From the NCBI GenBank assembly GCA_001897155.1, contig MKSF01000033.1, forward strand, positions 1 through 64,000: DNA of 64,000 bases, given 5' to 3'. The notes beneath the pieces were generated by a model. The model saw nothing but the letters and a program-made list of their open reading frames with translations. It did not search any database and had not been told where the DNA came from. Within the stretch, counting starts at the first letter, position 1; every line of letters begins with the position of its first letter. This DNA comes from Bacteroidetes bacterium 47-18. GTDB lineage: Bacteria > Bacteroidota > Bacteroidia > Chitinophagales > Chitinophagaceae. Position numbers and translations under genes: made by a program. This document shows, piece by piece, positions 1-9,202 of the stretch.

Positions 1-2869
1 AATCGCTCAAATTTTTTAACGCCTTATCCTTTACAATACATGCCTGCGTTTGTTGTCTATTTTTATCCTTGGTAAACATCAGGATATTGGTATCTACCGT
101 AGCACTGTCAAATATTTGTACGCCAGCAAAATCAATAAGTATTAATGGGTTCGTTTGCTCAACAAAAAACTTCCGGGTACTTGCTCCATATCCAGCACGC
201 ATCCATTTGTTAGATGTGATATAGGTCAATACTCCCAAGGGTTTAAGAATCCTATGACCCAGTTCATAAAACAGGCTGTAAATATCTCCTGTCTTTATAA
301 AAGTTTCAAACCCCATTTTCCCCAGGTCATCGCTTTCTTTGCCCATCTTTTGTAACTGAACATAAGGCGGATTACCGATAAGTACATCAAATCCTACAAA
401 ATCCCCATCATCATTCAGCACCTCAGGGAACTCAAACCGCCATTCAAAAGCATTTTCATAAATCCTATTGGCTTTGATAGCTTCTATCTCTGTTTCTAAT
501 TTTTGTGTATCATCACTGAGCTTCTTCAGCTTTTTATTCCATTCTGTTTTTTCCTTTTTGCTCATTTCAAAAAGCTGTTGCTGGTGGGTCATATTATAAA
601 GGTCTCCATTCAGCTTTTGCAGTTTTTTTATTTTGGGGTCATTTTTGGTTATCTCACTTCTGAAATCAGATTTGATATCAGCAATGAGTTCTTTCATGGC
701 TCTTTTTTCTTCTTTACTTTTGGCTTTCCGGTAAGTATCTACTGCTACTCTGTAGCTGTCAATTGTCCACTTGCTTTTTTTAAGTGCCTGGCTTAGGTCT
801 GCGTCTATCTCAAAGCGGCTGACCAAGGAGTTCCCCGACTTGATGTTGATGTCAATGTTAGGTAAGGTTTCCAGTTCGGTTTCAGATTTATAATAAGCAT
901 TTTTCAGCAATTCTATCCAAAGGCGTAAACGGCAAATTTTTACGGAGTTCTGGTTCAAATCTACACCAAACAAGCAGTGCTCAATAATGGTCTGCTTTTC
1001 GTGGAACAGGGTCTCCTGTATTCGTTGGCTCTCTTTAGCTTTAGGGTTGTATTCAAACAATTCTCCATCATCATCGGTTACCACCAGTTCATCATTAACT
1101 ACCTCTACATTGTACTCTTTTAATCGCTTGCCGCTTCTGTCTTCCAGGATTTTTAAATCATTCTTTACAGCAATCATCTCATTTAAGGCAGAAACCAGAA
1201 AATGCCCGGAACCAACAGCCGGGTCGCAGATTTTGATACTGTTGACTATCTGATTGGCTTCTTTACGGTCTTCAATTTTATTGTAGAGTTCTGCAATGGT
1301 TTCACAATTCCATCCCTTAGTCTCATTAAACTTTTGAATGACAGCTCTGCGAATCGTTTCACGGCACATGAACATAGTAATAAAGCCGGGAGTAAAGAAG
1401 GAACCGTCTTTATAACCGTTTATTTTTTCAAAAATCAGTCCCAGTACAGATGCATTGATGAGTGTTTTGTTATCTTCCTGTATTTCTTCGGAGCCTTCAC
1501 TGCTGAAATCATAAGCATCCAGAAACTGGAATAAATATTGCAATGTAGGTAGTGAACCGGTACGCTTCTTGCCACTAGCATCTTTAAGAACGGTCTGGCT
1601 GTAGACAGGTATTGATTTGTCATTTTTAAGGTTGCCGATAAATACAGTCTGTTGTTCAATATCTGTAGGCTCAAACAAAGAGCTGTTCAGATAGGGTACA
1701 TTTGCAAATTCTGCTTTTACATCTGCATTTCTTTCTGCATAATTCTTGGCCAGTACATCGAAGAACAGGCTATCCAAATCATCGTAATTCTTTATTTTTT
1801 CTGAGTTCAGGAAAGCATAGTTTTTATCTCCTTTGTGATAGCTGATAAGCTGTGCTTCTAAAAGTTTCAGGAATAAAATACGGTTCACCCAAGTGATACT
1901 CAAGGTTAGTGCAACATTGAATAATCGTTCCTGCGTACTATTGCCGAATATACTCGGTTTATCCAGGTTGCCGATTTTATCCCGGCTGTCTAGTTGTATA
2001 ATGGCATCCTCTATAAAGGTACCGGAATGTCTTTCTCCTTCTTTGTTGCGGTCTATCAGTTTTTTACCGCCATCTTTGGTTTCTGTTAGTCCGATAATGT
2101 GTAGTAGTTCTCCATAAAACCGTTTATCCAGGCTATTGCTGTCATTAGCAAAAGGGAGTTTGAGTAAATGCTCTGGTGAGAGTAGCTTGTAAAGTGCAAT
2201 GAGCTTATTATCATCCTTTTTGTCGGCATTGCGCAACGGCCTGGCATAATCCTGAATATTAAAATAAGTAAATGCGACTTCGTGTTCAATCCTGTCTATA
2301 AAAGGCTCTGCAATACTCTTGTAAAAGAATTCGGTTCTGTTATCCGGTAATCTTCCGCTTTCAAAATCCTCAAATTGCTTTACAAATGCCTTATTCTGGG
2401 CAAAATATCTTTCAAAGATTACTGCATCGAAAATAAACCATTCATTGATATTGGTAATTATGAGGTGTTTTATTTCAAGATTTTTATGTGTTATTCTTTC
2501 TCTCAGGTAATACAGTACCAGTTCGTGGAATGATTTGGTATTGATTCTGTATTCCGAAACCATCTCTGCCTTATTGGTTGTTTTCTTAGCTTCTAGAATA
2601 ACTCCGACCGGGCTTTGCGCATCTTTACCGTTATGGATAACAAGGTCGTTGCGACCTTTGGTATTTATAAAGTGTTCCGGTTCGTAATACGTCTTTTTCA
2701 AGAAATCAATGACCAGGTTTTTATGAAACTCTTCAGATTCATAATCATTAATCCGGTCCAGGAGCTGGATTAAATTAGTCTTGAAGCCTTCTATAGCTGT
2801 TCTGTTGGGTTTTACTTTTAGGAACGCTTTGTTAAGCGAAATTTTGGGCTTCAGTACTTTGGTGGTCAT
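1..2869 (-). CDS. Type IIG restriction enzyme/DNA methyltransferase (Eco57I-like), 3' part cut by window edge
   Basis: 956 codons are open from ATG 2869 to the left edge. It would cut DNA and methylate adenine with one polypeptide. The N-terminal part has a PD-(D/E)XK-like arrangement, 'RNDLVI' followed by 'GVILEAKK' (about residues 73-97). The SAM-binding motif I 'DPAVGSGHFLV' is near residue 545 and the N6-adenine catalytic motif 'GNPPYVQL' near residue 830; a lysine/glutamate-rich helical stretch lies between them. The target-recognition region would be at the missing C-terminus. It is the leftmost gene of the defence cluster and is transcribed like the SIR2 and AbiE units, but separated from them by about 340 bp, so probably its own transcription unit. 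Class call is firm; sequence specificity cannot be read. Confidence 0.88.
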   Translation of the reverse strand, partial: MTTKVLKPKISLNKAFLKVKPNRTAIEGFKTNLIQLLDRINDYESEEFHKNLVIDFLKKTYYEPEHFINTKGRNDLVIHNGKDAQSPVGVILEAKKTTNKAEMVSEYRINTKSFHELVLYYLRERITHKNLEIKHLIITNINEWFIFDAVIFERYFAQNKAFVKQFEDFESGRLPDNRTEFFYKSIAEPFIDRIEHEVAFTYFNIQDYARPLRNADKKDDNKLIALYKLLSPEHLLKLPFANDSNSLDKRFYGELLHIIGLTETKDGGKKLIDRNKEGERHSGTFIEDAIIQLDSRDKIGNLDKPSIFGNSTQERLFNVALTLSITWVNRILFLKLLEAQLISYHKGDKNYAFLNSEKIKNYDDLDSLFFDVLAKNYAERNADVKAEFANVPYLNSSLFEPTDIEQQTVFIGNLKNDKSIPVYSQTVLKDASGKKRTGSLPTLQYLFQFLDAYDFSSEGSEEIQEDNKTLINASVLGLIFEKINGYKDGSFFTPGFITMFMCRETIRRAVIQKFNETKGWNCETIAELYNKIEDRKEANQIVNSIKICDPAVGSGHFLVSALNEMIAVKNDLKILEDRSGKRLKEYNVEVVNDELVVTDDDGELFEYNPKAKESQRIQETLFHEKQTIIEHCLFGVDLNQNSVKICRLRLWIELLKNAYYKSETELETLPNIDINIKSGNSLVSRFEIDADLSQALKKSKWTIDSYRVAVDTYRKAKSKEEKRAMKELIADIKSDFRSEITKNDPKIKKLQKLNGDLYNMTHQQQLFEMSKKEKTEWNKKLKKLSDDTQKLETEIEAIKANRIYENAFEWRFEFPEVLNDDGDFVGFDVLIGNPPYVQLQKMGKESDDLGKMGFETFIKTGDIYSLFYELGHRILKPLGVLTYITSNKWMRAGYGASTRKFFVEQTNPLILIDFAGVQIFDSATVDTNILMFTKDKNRQQTQACIVKDKALKNLSD

Positions 2870-3206
2870 TCGGTATTACTTATTTTAATTCATTAAAGAG
2901 ACAAGTAGCTAACTTTGTAAAAACTGCCATCAGCTTATTCAAGATAAGCTACGTTTTATTATATTTATTATATTATATGTTAGCGTCAATGTTGCCAACA
3001 AAAATACTTTCATTTGATTTTTAATTAATTATATATTTATATATTTATTGAATAAATTCTAATTAAACAGTCATTTTAGCGACTAAAATTACAAAAAAGG
3101 CCAATACAAAGTGGATTGATTTTGGATTGGCTTTTGTCAAGATTAAAGTTGGAAACAAGACTCAAATGACTTCATTTCTGTATCAAATTGCTTTATAATA
3201 ATCTAT
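2870..3206. other. AT-rich intergenic stretch
   Basis: About 340 bp between the restriction gene start and the stop of the unknown 448-residue gene. It contains a small 7-bp inverted repeat (AGCTTAT at 2932-2938, ATAAGCT at 2944-2950) just upstream of the restriction gene, likely part of its promoter region. No gene or RNA seen otherwise. Confidence 0.5.
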
Positions 3207-4553
3207 TCAGGTTATTAGTTCATTTATCCTATGTTTCCATTTCGGAAATTCATCAATCAATTCAGAGCCTTTATGCTTATGGTGTATTACATTAAATATT
3301 AAATCATCGTCTTGATTGTTTCCTTTGTATGCTCTTTTATAGTTTTCTCTTCCGCAATCCAGAATTGTATTAATAATCATCTCAATTTTCCTGTATTGCA
3401 TTTTGATTTCACCAGCTCCTTTTCCGAAAGTCCATATATAGGTGGCGTGAGAGTTTAATAGTTCCCATATAAAATGGTTATTTAGCTCTCCTTCGACAAG
3501 AAATATAAAACCAAAATTAGGATGATTTGTAAATCGGATTTTATGACTTAAAGAATGTAGCTTTCCAGAAATATATCTTAACTCTTTTTTGTTTCTTACC
3601 GGTATTTTATCTAAGAATAATTCAAGTATATCAGTTTCTGTTTGTTGGAAAACATTTCCCATTAAGTCATTTTTCTCATCCAGTGAAAAATAGTCATCAG
3701 CAGTAAACAGGGATTTATCTATGTGCTCAGGTCTAGCTAATTTGGTTATAGCAAGCGTTCTTTGGGTCTTTATGCCATCAATCAGTTCCTGGTCAATTCT
3801 GTCTATTTCTTTTGAAGTTGCATGTATTTTTATTATCTCATCATCTAACAACGTTATTTCTGCGCTAACCCTAATTTTTCTTGTTTTCAGCTTCTTTGAA
3901 AACCAATATTTAATATTGTCAAACTCCGGTAGCAGATGTTCGTTCTCAATTTTAAATTCTATGGTGTTATTAAGCTTATTTATGTATTTTGACAACCTTA
4001 TGTAGCCTAAAAGAATTGTAATTTCATTGAAATCAACTTCAAATTTTTCTTCAATGGTTGTTTGAATAGATTGTTGGATTTGGATTGCTTGTTCTCCTGT
4101 TTGCGAGGCTTCCTTTATTTCACCTGACCCTTCTTTAAAGCTGCTTTTCGATATGTCAAAACCTTGTGCGGATTGTTGATGATGTGGACCGTTAAAGAAA
4201 TAGGGATTTTTGTCTGCATTTATGAGCAAACTCATAAATGCGCTTTTTTTATAAATGGAAAGATTTCTTTCAAACGGGAGCCAATCAAACTTTCCGAACT
4301 CAATAAAATCTATTTCTCCAGGATTTTGCTTTGAAAATGTATCATAGTCCGAATCAGAATAATTCAAAATTTTGACTTGTAACTTCCTTGAATTTTTATC
4401 AAAATGCTCCTGAACTATTCTCCAGTAAATTAGAATATGGTTTTTAAACTTCAAGTGCCTAATTGGTATATTTGTCTTCTCTATTGGCAAAGACTTGTCA
4501 GGAGAAAGCCATATTACCTCATTTTCAATCTTTAGGATTACTTCTTTTTTCAT
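3207..4553 (-). CDS. Unknown 448-residue protein, second gene of a SIR2 unit
   Basis: I do not recognise this family. The protein is soluble, has no signal peptide or membrane span, and is rich in K/E/I. About residues 125-165 form a polar linker with S, G and Q runs, which suggests two globular parts: an N-terminal part of about 120 residues and a larger C-terminal part. The last 110 residues are rich in aromatics and His (for example 'FGFIFLVEGELNNHF', 'NVIHHKHKG'), but no known nuclease or nucleotide-binding motif is evident. It starts 62 bp after the stop of the SIR2 gene on the same strand, so the two are probably co-transcribed and work together, with this protein a candidate sensor or regulator of the SIR2 effector. 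I looked for MID/PIWI features of short Argonautes and did not find them. Confidence 0.8.
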   Translation of the reverse strand: MKKEVILKIENEVIWLSPDKSLPIEKTNIPIRHLKFKNHILIYWRIVQEHFDKNSRKLQVKILNYSDSDYDTFSKQNPGEIDFIEFGKFDWLPFERNLSIYKKSAFMSLLINADKNPYFFNGPHHQQSAQGFDISKSSFKEGSGEIKEASQTGEQAIQIQQSIQTTIEEKFEVDFNEITILLGYIRLSKYINKLNNTIEFKIENEHLLPEFDNIKYWFSKKLKTRKIRVSAEITLLDDEIIKIHATSKEIDRIDQELIDGIKTQRTLAITKLARPEHIDKSLFTADDYFSLDEKNDLMGNVFQQTETDILELFLDKIPVRNKKELRYISGKLHSLSHKIRFTNHPNFGFIFLVEGELNNHFIWELLNSHATYIWTFGKGAGEIKMQYRKIEMIINTILDCGRENYKRAYKGNNQDDDLIFNVIHHKHKGSELIDEFPKWKHRINELIT

Positions 4554-4615
4554 AATTAGCTTTGAAGAGACGTTGGAGTTAGTATCTTATAATTAAATAA
4601 GGTCGGCTTAGTGCT

Positions 4616-6172
4616 TTATTCTATACCATATTTTAAATAATCATATAAACAGACTAGTTTCCTGAAAGCGGTCTGTTTCTTTAGGGGTTCAGCACTTAGG
4701 CATTCCCTTAAGAACTTCAATAATTGGGGAAGGTCAATATTTTTAAAATCTAATAATGGAATATAATTTAATGAATGTGCTTTATCGTATGTTCTAGTGA
4801 TTGAATTTATGTCTTTGTGATTTCTTCTGATTTCCGGTTGCTTTTTACGGTAGTTATCTGGCGGCAAAAAACAACTAGGAACATTTGTTCTGATTAAGAA
4901 CTTTCCGTTACATTTATTAATTCCCTGGGAATTTAAAGTTCCGGCCTTTGTTAGCAACTTACATTTTCTAAGATACTTATAGTAAGGAATAAAACTATTA
5001 CCTTTTGCAATCTGTGGTAATGTATTTTCAATTAATTGTTCAGAATCAAATTTTTTGCTATCATTCAGGATATCTTCAATAATATCCAACGTATCAATAG
5101 CTTTATAACCTTGGGTTGAAAGCATCTTAGTGGCTATACCCACACCAATAGCATACTCAATGTTACTTTCGTCTGTAAGGCTGTCGATGTCTGCAACATA
5201 AACCTGATTTCGAGGCTGATTTGATTTCACAAACTCAACAACAGAATGCTTTAATTTTCTTAGTATTTTAACAGGTATTTGCCTTTTTAAAATGGATAAA
5301 GTTTCGAAAATCGGTAAAAAGGAATCTGTCCTGATAAGCTTTATAGGCAGTACTTTATTTTCTGGTAACATAATGCTGCTATCTTTTATTTCGAAATCGG
5401 TTTGAGGTTTCCATTCGACAAAGATTAGCCTATCTTTTAATTTTTCTAAATTTTGGGGTTCAACACATTTTACAATTGAATCTATAATTTGAAGTATGTT
5501 TTTATCAGAAAGCGAATATCCTAAAAAAACTATCGGATGTTCAACAAAAATTGTTAGCAGTTTAGCTGCCAGATATGCATTCTTATCATTAAAGCCTTTA
5601 TAATCTTCTTCTGTCAGTATTAGGCTTTCAGGTTTTTTGATGCATCCGTGTATTTTGTATATTTCACCTATTGAAATAGCTTCTGAGAACAATAGTTCTT
5701 GCTGTCCAACAAAGACTTTGAAATCGTTAAATGTATTCTCCAAAAAATCATCCCAATTCGTAGTTATGATGCCATCAATAACTATCTTACCTAAGATATC
5801 TATTTCTTGCTTGAGTGAAGTAGAGATTGTTTGAATAGTATTAATGTGGTTTGCAATTTCAATTTTTATTGGAAGAGCCTTGCCGGCACTTGCAAGCGTT
5901 TTGAACCTGTTCCTGTTTTCCTTAAAATGAGTGTTTTTCCACCAGATTTCATGAAATTCATCAGAGAGAGAACTTGCTAGTAATGGTAGGTTGCCATTTG
6001 ATTTTGATTTGTAATATTCAAAGTCTCCCTCAATTTTTGAAAGAGTAAAAAAATCAGATAATAAAGATTCCCAAGTCGGAAGATTTAAATACCTGCGTGA
6101 CAATCCAGACCCAACAAACAGATAGGGATTTGTATTAAATTCTTTTAAATGGTCGTAAAATTCAGAATTCAT
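4616..6172 (-). CDS. SIR2-family protein, predicted NAD+-degrading defence effector
   Basis: 518 residues with an N-terminal SIR2-like fold (about 1-290). Visible motifs are the nucleotide-binding 'GSGLS' (21-25), the 'TTNWD' motif with catalytic-type Asn139, 'IHG' with His175, and 'GYSLSD' (218-223), the pattern of the SIR2_2 group seen in anti-phage systems such as Thoeris ThsA, DSR and SIR2-HerA. These enzymes usually deplete NAD+ on infection and abort growth. The C-terminal about 230 residues match nothing I recognise and could be the sensing or partner-binding part. First gene of a two-gene unit with the 448-residue protein. The active-site residues look intact. The NADase role is inferred from the family and the location in a defence island. 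Confidence 0.83.
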   Translation of the reverse strand: MNSEFYDHLKEFNTNPYLFVGSGLSRRYLNLPTWESLLSDFFTLSKIEGDFEYYKSKSNGNLPLLASSLSDEFHEIWWKNTHFKENRNRFKTLASAGKALPIKIEIANHINTIQTISTSLKQEIDILGKIVIDGIITTNWDDFLENTFNDFKVFVGQQELLFSEAISIGEIYKIHGCIKKPESLILTEEDYKGFNDKNAYLAAKLLTIFVEHPIVFLGYSLSDKNILQIIDSIVKCVEPQNLEKLKDRLIFVEWKPQTDFEIKDSSIMLPENKVLPIKLIRTDSFLPIFETLSILKRQIPVKILRKLKHSVVEFVKSNQPRNQVYVADIDSLTDESNIEYAIGVGIATKMLSTQGYKAIDTLDIIEDILNDSKKFDSEQLIENTLPQIAKGNSFIPYYKYLRKCKLLTKAGTLNSQGINKCNGKFLIRTNVPSCFLPPDNYRKKQPEIRRNHKDINSITRTYDKAHSLNYIPLLDFKNIDLPQLLKFLRECLSAEPLKKQTAFRKLVCLYDYLKYGIE

Positions 6173-6257
6173 ATTTCAATGTTATATTTTTATCTCGTGT
6201 ATTATTTCCCTAAAACGCACAATATACAATAAATTATTTGTTATATATTATGCGCTG

Positions 6258-6289
6258 CATTTATAAAAGCATATATTCGTTTATAAATG
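6258..6289. promoter_or_regulatory. Inverted repeat upstream of the SIR2 unit
   Basis: A perfect 10-bp inverted repeat, CATTTATAAA (6258-6267) and TTTATAAATG (6280-6289), separated by 12 bp, about 86 bp upstream of the SIR2 start. It may be an operator, but AT-rich DNA makes chance palindromes more likely. Confidence 0.3.
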
Positions 6290-6464
6290 ATTAAGTATAA
6301 GGAAAGAAAAATATTTCGATAAAACATTGATTTTAGAATACTATTGGCAAATTCTTGAATAACTTCTTTGCCCACTTTATTACTTGGTAATAAACTCTCA
6401 AAAAATTAACTATAAAGAGAATTGAATAACACTGGATAAATACAGGTTTTGTAAAAAGTCACAC

Positions 6465-7448
6465 TTAATTTTCAACTTTTATCGTCCATGAAACGGTTTT
6501 TAACCTTTCCCGAATCATTTTTAAGGTTGTAAAAACAGCTTCCGCTTTAGGTAATATCCCATACACCAGGTTTTTGAAACTACCGTTATAAGCTGTTTCC
6601 AACTCCTTCCATACATTTTCCAGGTCTTTAAAAATAAGGGCCTCTTTAGGATGATGACTTAACCACTTATTGTTGTTCTTAAAACTTGCCACATCATCAT
6701 TAGCTACTTTCAATAACATTTCATCAAAAGCCTTTGAATGCAAGAAAGCTGAAAATACCTCTTGTTGGAGCAGCTGGTGTAAATCGTAAGCGTGCCTTAT
6801 CTTTTTCTTTAAATCATCTACCGGGTTTTCGCCATAAGAAAAACGCACAAGGCTCATTATCTTTTCACAGATAGTTCTTACAGGTTCTAATACCAACAAG
6901 TCAAAAGGCAGCAATCCGTATTCTTCAGCTATATCAGGCTGCTTATTGTCCATCATCATCTGCCCCACAAATGATACAATACTTTTGGTGGTGTAGGGTT
7001 CGTAATAGCCCAGCCAGGTTGCTTCTACCACAATGGCATCTCTTACCTGCCCGTAATCATCTTTAAACTCTTTATTATAGGAATGGGCCGTTTTACGATT
7101 CATTCCCATTTTTTGAGTAAGCCCTTCAATATTTACTTCCGGCAAGACGGCATTTACTACCTCACTTATCGTTCTGATTTTTTTGGTTAGCTTATTGTTT
7201 GATTCTCCTTCCCGCCTCAGGACTACCAGGTCAATATCTTCTGAAAAGCGCTCTATCATATTGTAACACTTGGAGAGCGCCGTTCCACCCTTAAATACCG
7301 TGTCTTTGCCAATCTCATTATGGAAAATGATGAACAAAGCATAGGTAACCCAATAATCTTTTTCTACATAGATGGCAGGAATTTTCATTTGGTCAGCTGT
7401 AAACTGAACCGCCTGCCTGAATAGGGTTTTATTTTCGTGTAGCTTCAT
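6465..7448 (-). CDS. AbiEii/AbiGii-type nucleotidyltransferase toxin
   Basis: 327 residues with the hallmark DNA polymerase beta-like nucleotidyltransferase motifs of AbiEii toxins: 'FKGGTALSK' (52-60) and 'SEDIDLV' with paired Asp71/Asp73. Family members such as MenT modify tRNA 3' ends with nucleotides and so block translation, giving phage-induced growth arrest. It follows the cognate antitoxin gene by 67 bp on the same strand, the usual order for type IV AbiE pairs. Motifs and length look intact, so an active toxin is expected. Confidence 0.9.
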   Translation of the reverse strand: MKLHENKTLFRQAVQFTADQMKIPAIYVEKDYWVTYALFIIFHNEIGKDTVFKGGTALSKCYNMIERFSEDIDLVVLRREGESNNKLTKKIRTISEVVNAVLPEVNIEGLTQKMGMNRKTAHSYNKEFKDDYGQVRDAIVVEATWLGYYEPYTTKSIVSFVGQMMMDNKQPDIAEEYGLLPFDLLVLEPVRTICEKIMSLVRFSYGENPVDDLKKKIRHAYDLHQLLQQEVFSAFLHSKAFDEMLLKVANDDVASFKNNNKWLSHHPKEALIFKDLENVWKELETAYNGSFKNLVYGILPKAEAVFTTLKMIRERLKTVSWTIKVEN

Positions 7449-7515
7449 CCGGCTATGTTTTTATTTTTAATGGAGAGAGGAGCTGCCCAAAATGAATAGC
7501 CCAGGGCTAAATTAT

Positions 7516-8256
7516 TTACAATGGTCCGTCTCCTGTTATATTCCATTTTTCGGCGGTGGACAATACCTGTGCCGCACCTGTGAGTTTATATTTGGTAATC
7601 GGGTTCAGAGACCTGAAAAGCGGTTCTGTTACTTTATTTTGTTGTAATTGTTCCAGCAATGCACCCAACAAAGCCCTTGTAGCAGGCGGATATTTTAATG
7701 CCAAGCGAACCAGGGCATTAATTTCTTTATCAGGCATTTTTTTAATAATAGCCAGTAACCGCTTACAGGATGCTTCTACACCGGTATCAGGTATTTTCTT
7801 GATGTAGCGGATAGCGTCCAGTAACTGCAACAATGGGATATTCTCTTTAGTTATCGTATTTTTTTGCTTTACAAAAGCAATCTTATAACGCTCCCTTTTA
7901 AAACTAGGGCGCACTTCGTTTTTGCCGATTTGTATGGTATTGCTCACTTGTGTGGTTAAGCCCAGTTGGTTGTAGATGCTGTAACCGGTAAGGTAACCCG
8001 TTGCTTTCCCGTTTTCCTCCAGCAGGTCTTTTACTACTTGCGCCTGGTTGGGTTGCAGCTTGCCAAAAGGTGTATTTTCTGGTTTATAGTATTTCCCTTT
8101 AGATAGTTTGGCTATCCTTCCAGAAGCTACCATACGGTTCAGGGCCTTTATCACCGCCTCCTTTTGGTTCACCTTTGTAACAAAATCGGCATAGGTGAAT
8201 ACATAGCCCTTGGGCAGCCTGTCTATGGTAAAAGCTATGTATTCAGATGTTTTCAT
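7516..8256 (-). CDS. AbiEi-like antitoxin, DUF6088 family
   Basis: 246 residues. The N-terminal about 60 residues form a winged-helix-like region ('YVFTYADF', 'SGRIAKLSKGKYYKP') typical of AbiEi antitoxins, and the rest matches the DUF6088 form. It represses its own promoter and neutralises the downstream nucleotidyltransferase. The gene lies just behind a 10-bp perfect palindrome that overlaps the predicted promoter, as expected for an autoregulated antitoxin. Confidence 0.87.
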   Translation of the reverse strand: MKTSEYIAFTIDRLPKGYVFTYADFVTKVNQKEAVIKALNRMVASGRIAKLSKGKYYKPENTPFGKLQPNQAQVVKDLLEENGKATGYLTGYSIYNQLGLTTQVSNTIQIGKNEVRPSFKRERYKIAFVKQKNTITKENIPLLQLLDAIRYIKKIPDTGVEASCKRLLAIIKKMPDKEINALVRLALKYPPATRALLGALLEQLQQNKVTEPLFRSLNPITKYKLTGAAQVLSTAEKWNITGDGPL

Positions 8257-8273
8257 TATATTTTATTATTAAG

Positions 8274-8318
8274 CAAATATAGCTAATTTGTCCAGTTTAT
8301 TAGTAAAAAAACTGGACA
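8274..8318 (-). promoter_or_regulatory. Promoter and operator of the AbiE pair
   Basis: On the minus strand a TATATTTG box (complement of 8274-8281) matches the Bacteroidetes -7 consensus TAnnTTTG and lies 17 bp before the antitoxin ATG. Directly upstream is a perfect 10-bp inverted repeat, TGTCCAGTTT (8290-8299) and AAACTGGACA (8309-8318) with a 9-bp spacer, covering the -33 region. A regulator bound there would block the polymerase, the known autoregulation logic of AbiEi proteins. Confidence 0.72.
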
Positions 8319-8662
8319 TTTTGAAATTAAAAGCAGTATGGCTAACTTTACAACTACGTTGCAAAGTTAGCCATAACTAGTCTTGCGTTTATGTCGTCAG
8401 TTGTGTAAGTAATAGAACAGGACCAAAGGATTGTAAACTAAAGTGCTTCATTCAATCGTGATTAAGGAGAAGAACTTATGTCAAGAACAAGAATTACTAA
8501 ATAATATTACTTAACGAAATGAGTGCAACAGGCTTTACTCAACTTTATATAAGAGGATAGTGGAGGATTACAAAACCTTTTATCTTGTATAGTCTTTTAA
8601 TTAACTTTAAAATTAGCAAGCTCAAAAGTTGACTTCAGAATTAGGTTCAGAGGTGTACCGCT
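8319..8662. other. Intergenic stretch with a 13-bp inverted repeat
   Basis: No gene seen between the AbiE operator and the PIN gene stop. It contains a perfect 13-bp inverted repeat, TATGGCTAACTTT (8337-8349) and AAAGTTAGCCATA (8363-8375), with a 13-bp loop. The minus strand of its right arm contains TAACTTTG, a second possible -7 box for the AbiE operon. There is no T-run, so a terminator is unlikely. Confidence 0.4.
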
Positions 8663-9202
8663 TTATATTTTTACAATGTTAAGACTATCTAACTGTTCAA
8701 AATCTGCGTCATTTGTAACTAAGACCCAATTGTTCCTAAGGCATTCATGATAAATTACAGAATCGTTAAAGTCAATTGTTTTATATGCTGCAAAAACTAA
8801 ATCTAAATTTGTAGCATTAAATGAATCAGAGAAGCGTTGACTGATTTTTAATATCTGATTCTTGATTGTAAGCTTTATTGTTTCTCTCAAGCTTGATGCT
8901 CTTTCCGTATTGAAATAATCTCTTTTGAAATCAGCCCCGTAATTTTTTGTTTCATTCTTCCATAAGTTAAAATCCAGCCTTAAATAGGCATTAGAAAATT
9001 CCGAAAGAACCAAGCTATTAACTGCTATATTATTGCCACGCTGCACAATATATTCAATGAATTTTGATGCAGATGCCTGCTGTTTTGCATTATATCCACC
9101 TATAGGACAAAATACAAACATCCAGACATTATTATCTATAAAAAATGTCTGCCCTGCTTTAATAGAATAATCTTTGGAGAGTATAACACTATTTGCTGCC
9201 AT
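8663..9202 (-). CDS. PIN-domain ribonuclease-like protein
   Basis: 179 residues from the ATG at 9202; a longer reading from 9262 exists, but it would overlap the upstream gene by 74 bp, whereas 9202 overlaps by only 14 bp. The acidic PIN residues are in place: Asp23 in 'FFIDNNVW', Glu68 in 'LVLSEFSNAY', Asp144/Asp147 in 'TIDFNDSVI' and Asp165/Asp167 in 'VTNDADFE'. PIN proteins are Mg2+-dependent RNases, often toxins. It is the last gene of the unit HTH regulator, GHKL ATPase, STAS-like protein, PIN, translationally coupled to the STAS-like gene. There is no classical small antitoxin next to it; the STAS/ATPase pair is the candidate control. Confidence 0.85.
   Translation of the reverse strand: MAANSVILSKDYSIKAGQTFFIDNNVWMFVFCPIGGYNAKQQASASKFIEYIVQRGNNIAVNSLVLSEFSNAYLRLDFNLWKNETKNYGADFKRDYFNTERASSLRETIKLTIKNQILKISQRFSDSFNATNLDLVFAAYKTIDFNDSVIYHECLRNNWVLVTNDADFEQLDSLNIVKI

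Noticed and set aside
3207-4553. Short Argonaute partner of the SIR2 protein
   Set aside because: Size and gene order fit SIR2-Argonaute pairs, but no MID 5'-phosphate pocket or PIWI-like pattern is seen.
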